Below are positions 62,770 through 64,000 of a stretch of 64,000 nucleotides of DNA, in pieces. The translations under genes were made by a program, and so were the position numbers. The notes under the pieces were generated by a model, which had not been told where the DNA came from, searched no databases, and saw only the letters and a list, made by a program, of their open reading frames with translations. The stretch is from Saccharopolyspora flava. GTDB lineage: Bacteria; Actinomycetota; Actinomycetes; Mycobacteriales; Pseudonocardiaceae. Location: the NCBI RefSeq assembly GCF_900116135.1, contig NZ_FOZX01000010.1, forward strand, positions 1 to 64,000, given 5' to 3'. Each line of letters starts with the position of its first letter. Position 1 is the stretch's first letter.

Positions 62770-64000
62770 ATGACAACGAAACAGAACAGCGGTGCGGCCA
62801 ATCATACCGTCTTCGCGGTGTCGATCGCCGTGTCCGCACTGGTCGTCCTGTGGGGAGCGATCGACCCCGCCGGGTTCTCCACCGTCACCACGCAGCTTTT
62901 CGACCACGTCGTGTCGGACATGAGCTGGTTCTTCCTGCTGGCAGCGAACATCCTGCTGGTGTTCGCGATCTACCTGGCGGTCAGCGGCTACGGCCGGATC
63001 AAGCTCGGTGCCGATGACGACAAACCGGAGTTCGGCAGGTTTTCCTGGTTCGCCATGATGTTCCAGGCCGGGATGGGTCCGGCTCTCATCTTCTGGGGCC
63101 TGGCCGAACCGCTCTCGCACTACGTCGACGTCCCCTTCGGACTCGCGCCCCCGGAGACCGACGCGGCCGCCGGTGTGGCGATGGAGTACTCGTTCTTCCA
63201 CTGGGCGCTGCACCCGTGGGCGATCTACGCGGTCGCGGGGCTCGCCGTCGCCTACTTCACCCATCGCCGGAGTGAGCGCGGTCTGCTCAGCGCGATCTTC
63301 CGCCCGCTGCTGGGAGATCGGGTCGACGGGCCGATCGGCAAGGCCATCGACATCCTGGCCGTGCTCGCCGTCGTGTTCGGCATCGCCGTCGCGCTGGGCC
63401 AGGCGGGCCTGCAGATGACCGCGGGTCTCGGCGAAACCTTCGGCATGTCAACGGGAATCGTCGTGCAGCTGGTCGTGCTGGCGCTGACCACGGCCGCGTT
63501 CATGGGATCGGCGACCACGCGGATCGAGCACGGCATCAAGTGGCTGTCGAACATCAGCATGCTCATCGCCCCGATCCTGCTGATCTTCTACTTCGTCGTC
63601 GGTCCGACCATCACCCAGCTCAACGCGTTCACCGAAGGGCTCGGCAACTACCTCGGCGACATCGTGCCGATGAGCTTCCGGCTCGACGCCTTTGACCCGA
63701 ACAACGGGTGGATGGGCAGCTGGACCGTCTTCTACTGGTCCTGGTGGATCGCCTGGGCGCCCTACGTCGGCCTGTTCATGGCGCGCATCTCGAAGGGCCG
63801 CACGATCCGCGAGTTCGTCGCGGCCACCGTGCTGGTGCCCAGCGCGGTCAGCGTCATCTGGATCGCGGTGTTCGGCGGTGCCGCGCTGCACCTGGCCCGC
63901 AACGGCCTGGCCGGTGACATCGCCCGGACCGTGAGCGAGAGCCCGGCCGCCGGCATGTTCGTGTTCATCCAGCAGTACCCGCTGCCCGGGCTGCTGTCGG
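62770..64000 (+). CDS. BCCT-family betaine/choline/carnitine transporter (3' partial)
   Basis: 410 residues are visible of a transporter usually 500-600 long. Seen are FGRFSWFAMMFQAGMGPALIFWGLAEPLSHY (BCCT signature in helix 3), then FFHWALHPWAIYAVAGLAVAYF and YWSWWIAWAPYVGLFMARISKGRTIREF, the most conserved BCCT segment with the aromatic substrate box. It takes up glycine betaine, choline or carnitine with sodium or protons, for osmoprotection or as nutrient. The frame is open to the window end. Confidence 0.94.
   Translation, partial: MTTKQNSGAANHTVFAVSIAVSALVVLWGAIDPAGFSTVTTQLFDHVVSDMSWFFLLAANILLVFAIYLAVSGYGRIKLGADDDKPEFGRFSWFAMMFQAGMGPALIFWGLAEPLSHYVDVPFGLAPPETDAAAGVAMEYSFFHWALHPWAIYAVAGLAVAYFTHRRSERGLLSAIFRPLLGDRVDGPIGKAIDILAVLAVVFGIAVALGQAGLQMTAGLGETFGMSTGIVVQLVVLALTTAAFMGSATTRIEHGIKWLSNISMLIAPILLIFYFVVGPTITQLNAFTEGLGNYLGDIVPMSFRLDAFDPNNGWMGSWTVFYWSWWIAWAPYVGLFMARISKGRTIREFVAATVLVPSAVSVIWIAVFGGAALHLARNGLAGDIARTVSESPAAGMFVFIQQYPLPGLLS

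Noticed and set aside
62577-62801. Small minus-strand frame upstream of the BCCT gene
   Set aside because: It overlaps the start of the transporter, has no ribosome site and lacks protein-like composition.

Overview
The window is about 70% G+C, with GTG and TTG starts, short-spaced operons and long shadow reading frames. Gene content (KatG, DUF4255/LysM contractile-injection genes, a sunset-domain protein, HxlR/PadR/TetR repressors) points to a filamentous actinomycete, probably Pseudonocardiales (Saccharopolyspora/Amycolatopsis-like). That placement is inference from gene flavour; there is no rRNA here.

Layout. (1) 1-1980: the 3' end of an IS5-type insertion sequence, a small membrane protein and a secreted esterase. 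(2) 1982-18143: a one-carbon/ribulose-monophosphate (RuMP) island. Leftward are hxlA (hexulose-phosphate synthase), an 88-aa protein, transketolase and rpiB. Rightward are hxlB (hexulose-phosphate isomerase), a class II fructose bisphosphatase, a long phosphofructokinase, a GAF-LytTR regulator, KatG, a cupredoxin-like protein without copper ligands, a PQQ alcohol dehydrogenase with the lanthanide Asp-x-Asp signature, a lone LytTR regulator, class I aldolase and a SatP-type transporter. Read together, the dehydrogenase could supply formaldehyde (or another aldehyde), HPS/PHI fix formaldehyde onto ribulose 5-phosphate, and PFK, aldolase, transketolase and RpiB cleave and regenerate the acceptor. 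(3) 18214-26192: a repeat-rich accessory stretch with a frameshifted gene and its remnant, an oxidoreductase/HxlR pair, a permease plus carbon-nitrogen hydrolase, and a secreted CocE-type hydrolase. (4) 26198-50266: an extracellular contractile injection system (eCIS). One leftward operon holds sheath, tubes, LysM hub, spike, PAAR tip, gp25, gpJ, tail protein I and a zinc-ribbon membrane protein. A second holds a secreted beta-propeller protein, DUF4255 terminator, AAA+ ATPase and a DUF4157 cargo candidate, headed by a LuxR regulator. Two TetR/target pairs sit between the two operons. (5) 50410-64000: sunset-domain protein, EthD/PadR pair, a zinc-finger HTH protein, a hydrolase, CitMHS transporter with CitAB-type two-component system, universal stress protein, zinc alcohol dehydrogenase, a ThDP enzyme and a truncated BCCT transporter.

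The two most notable signals are the RuMP/lanthanide-type PQQ dehydrogenase module, whose dehydrogenase and partner both lack export signals, and a family of perfect palindromes with core GTTTTCATGAAAAC. Ten copies occur: four in a 170-bp intergenic cluster, one as the shared terminator between two converging genes, and five in frame inside an eCIS structural gene, where each encodes Phe-His-Glu-Asn-Phe/Leu-Pro.
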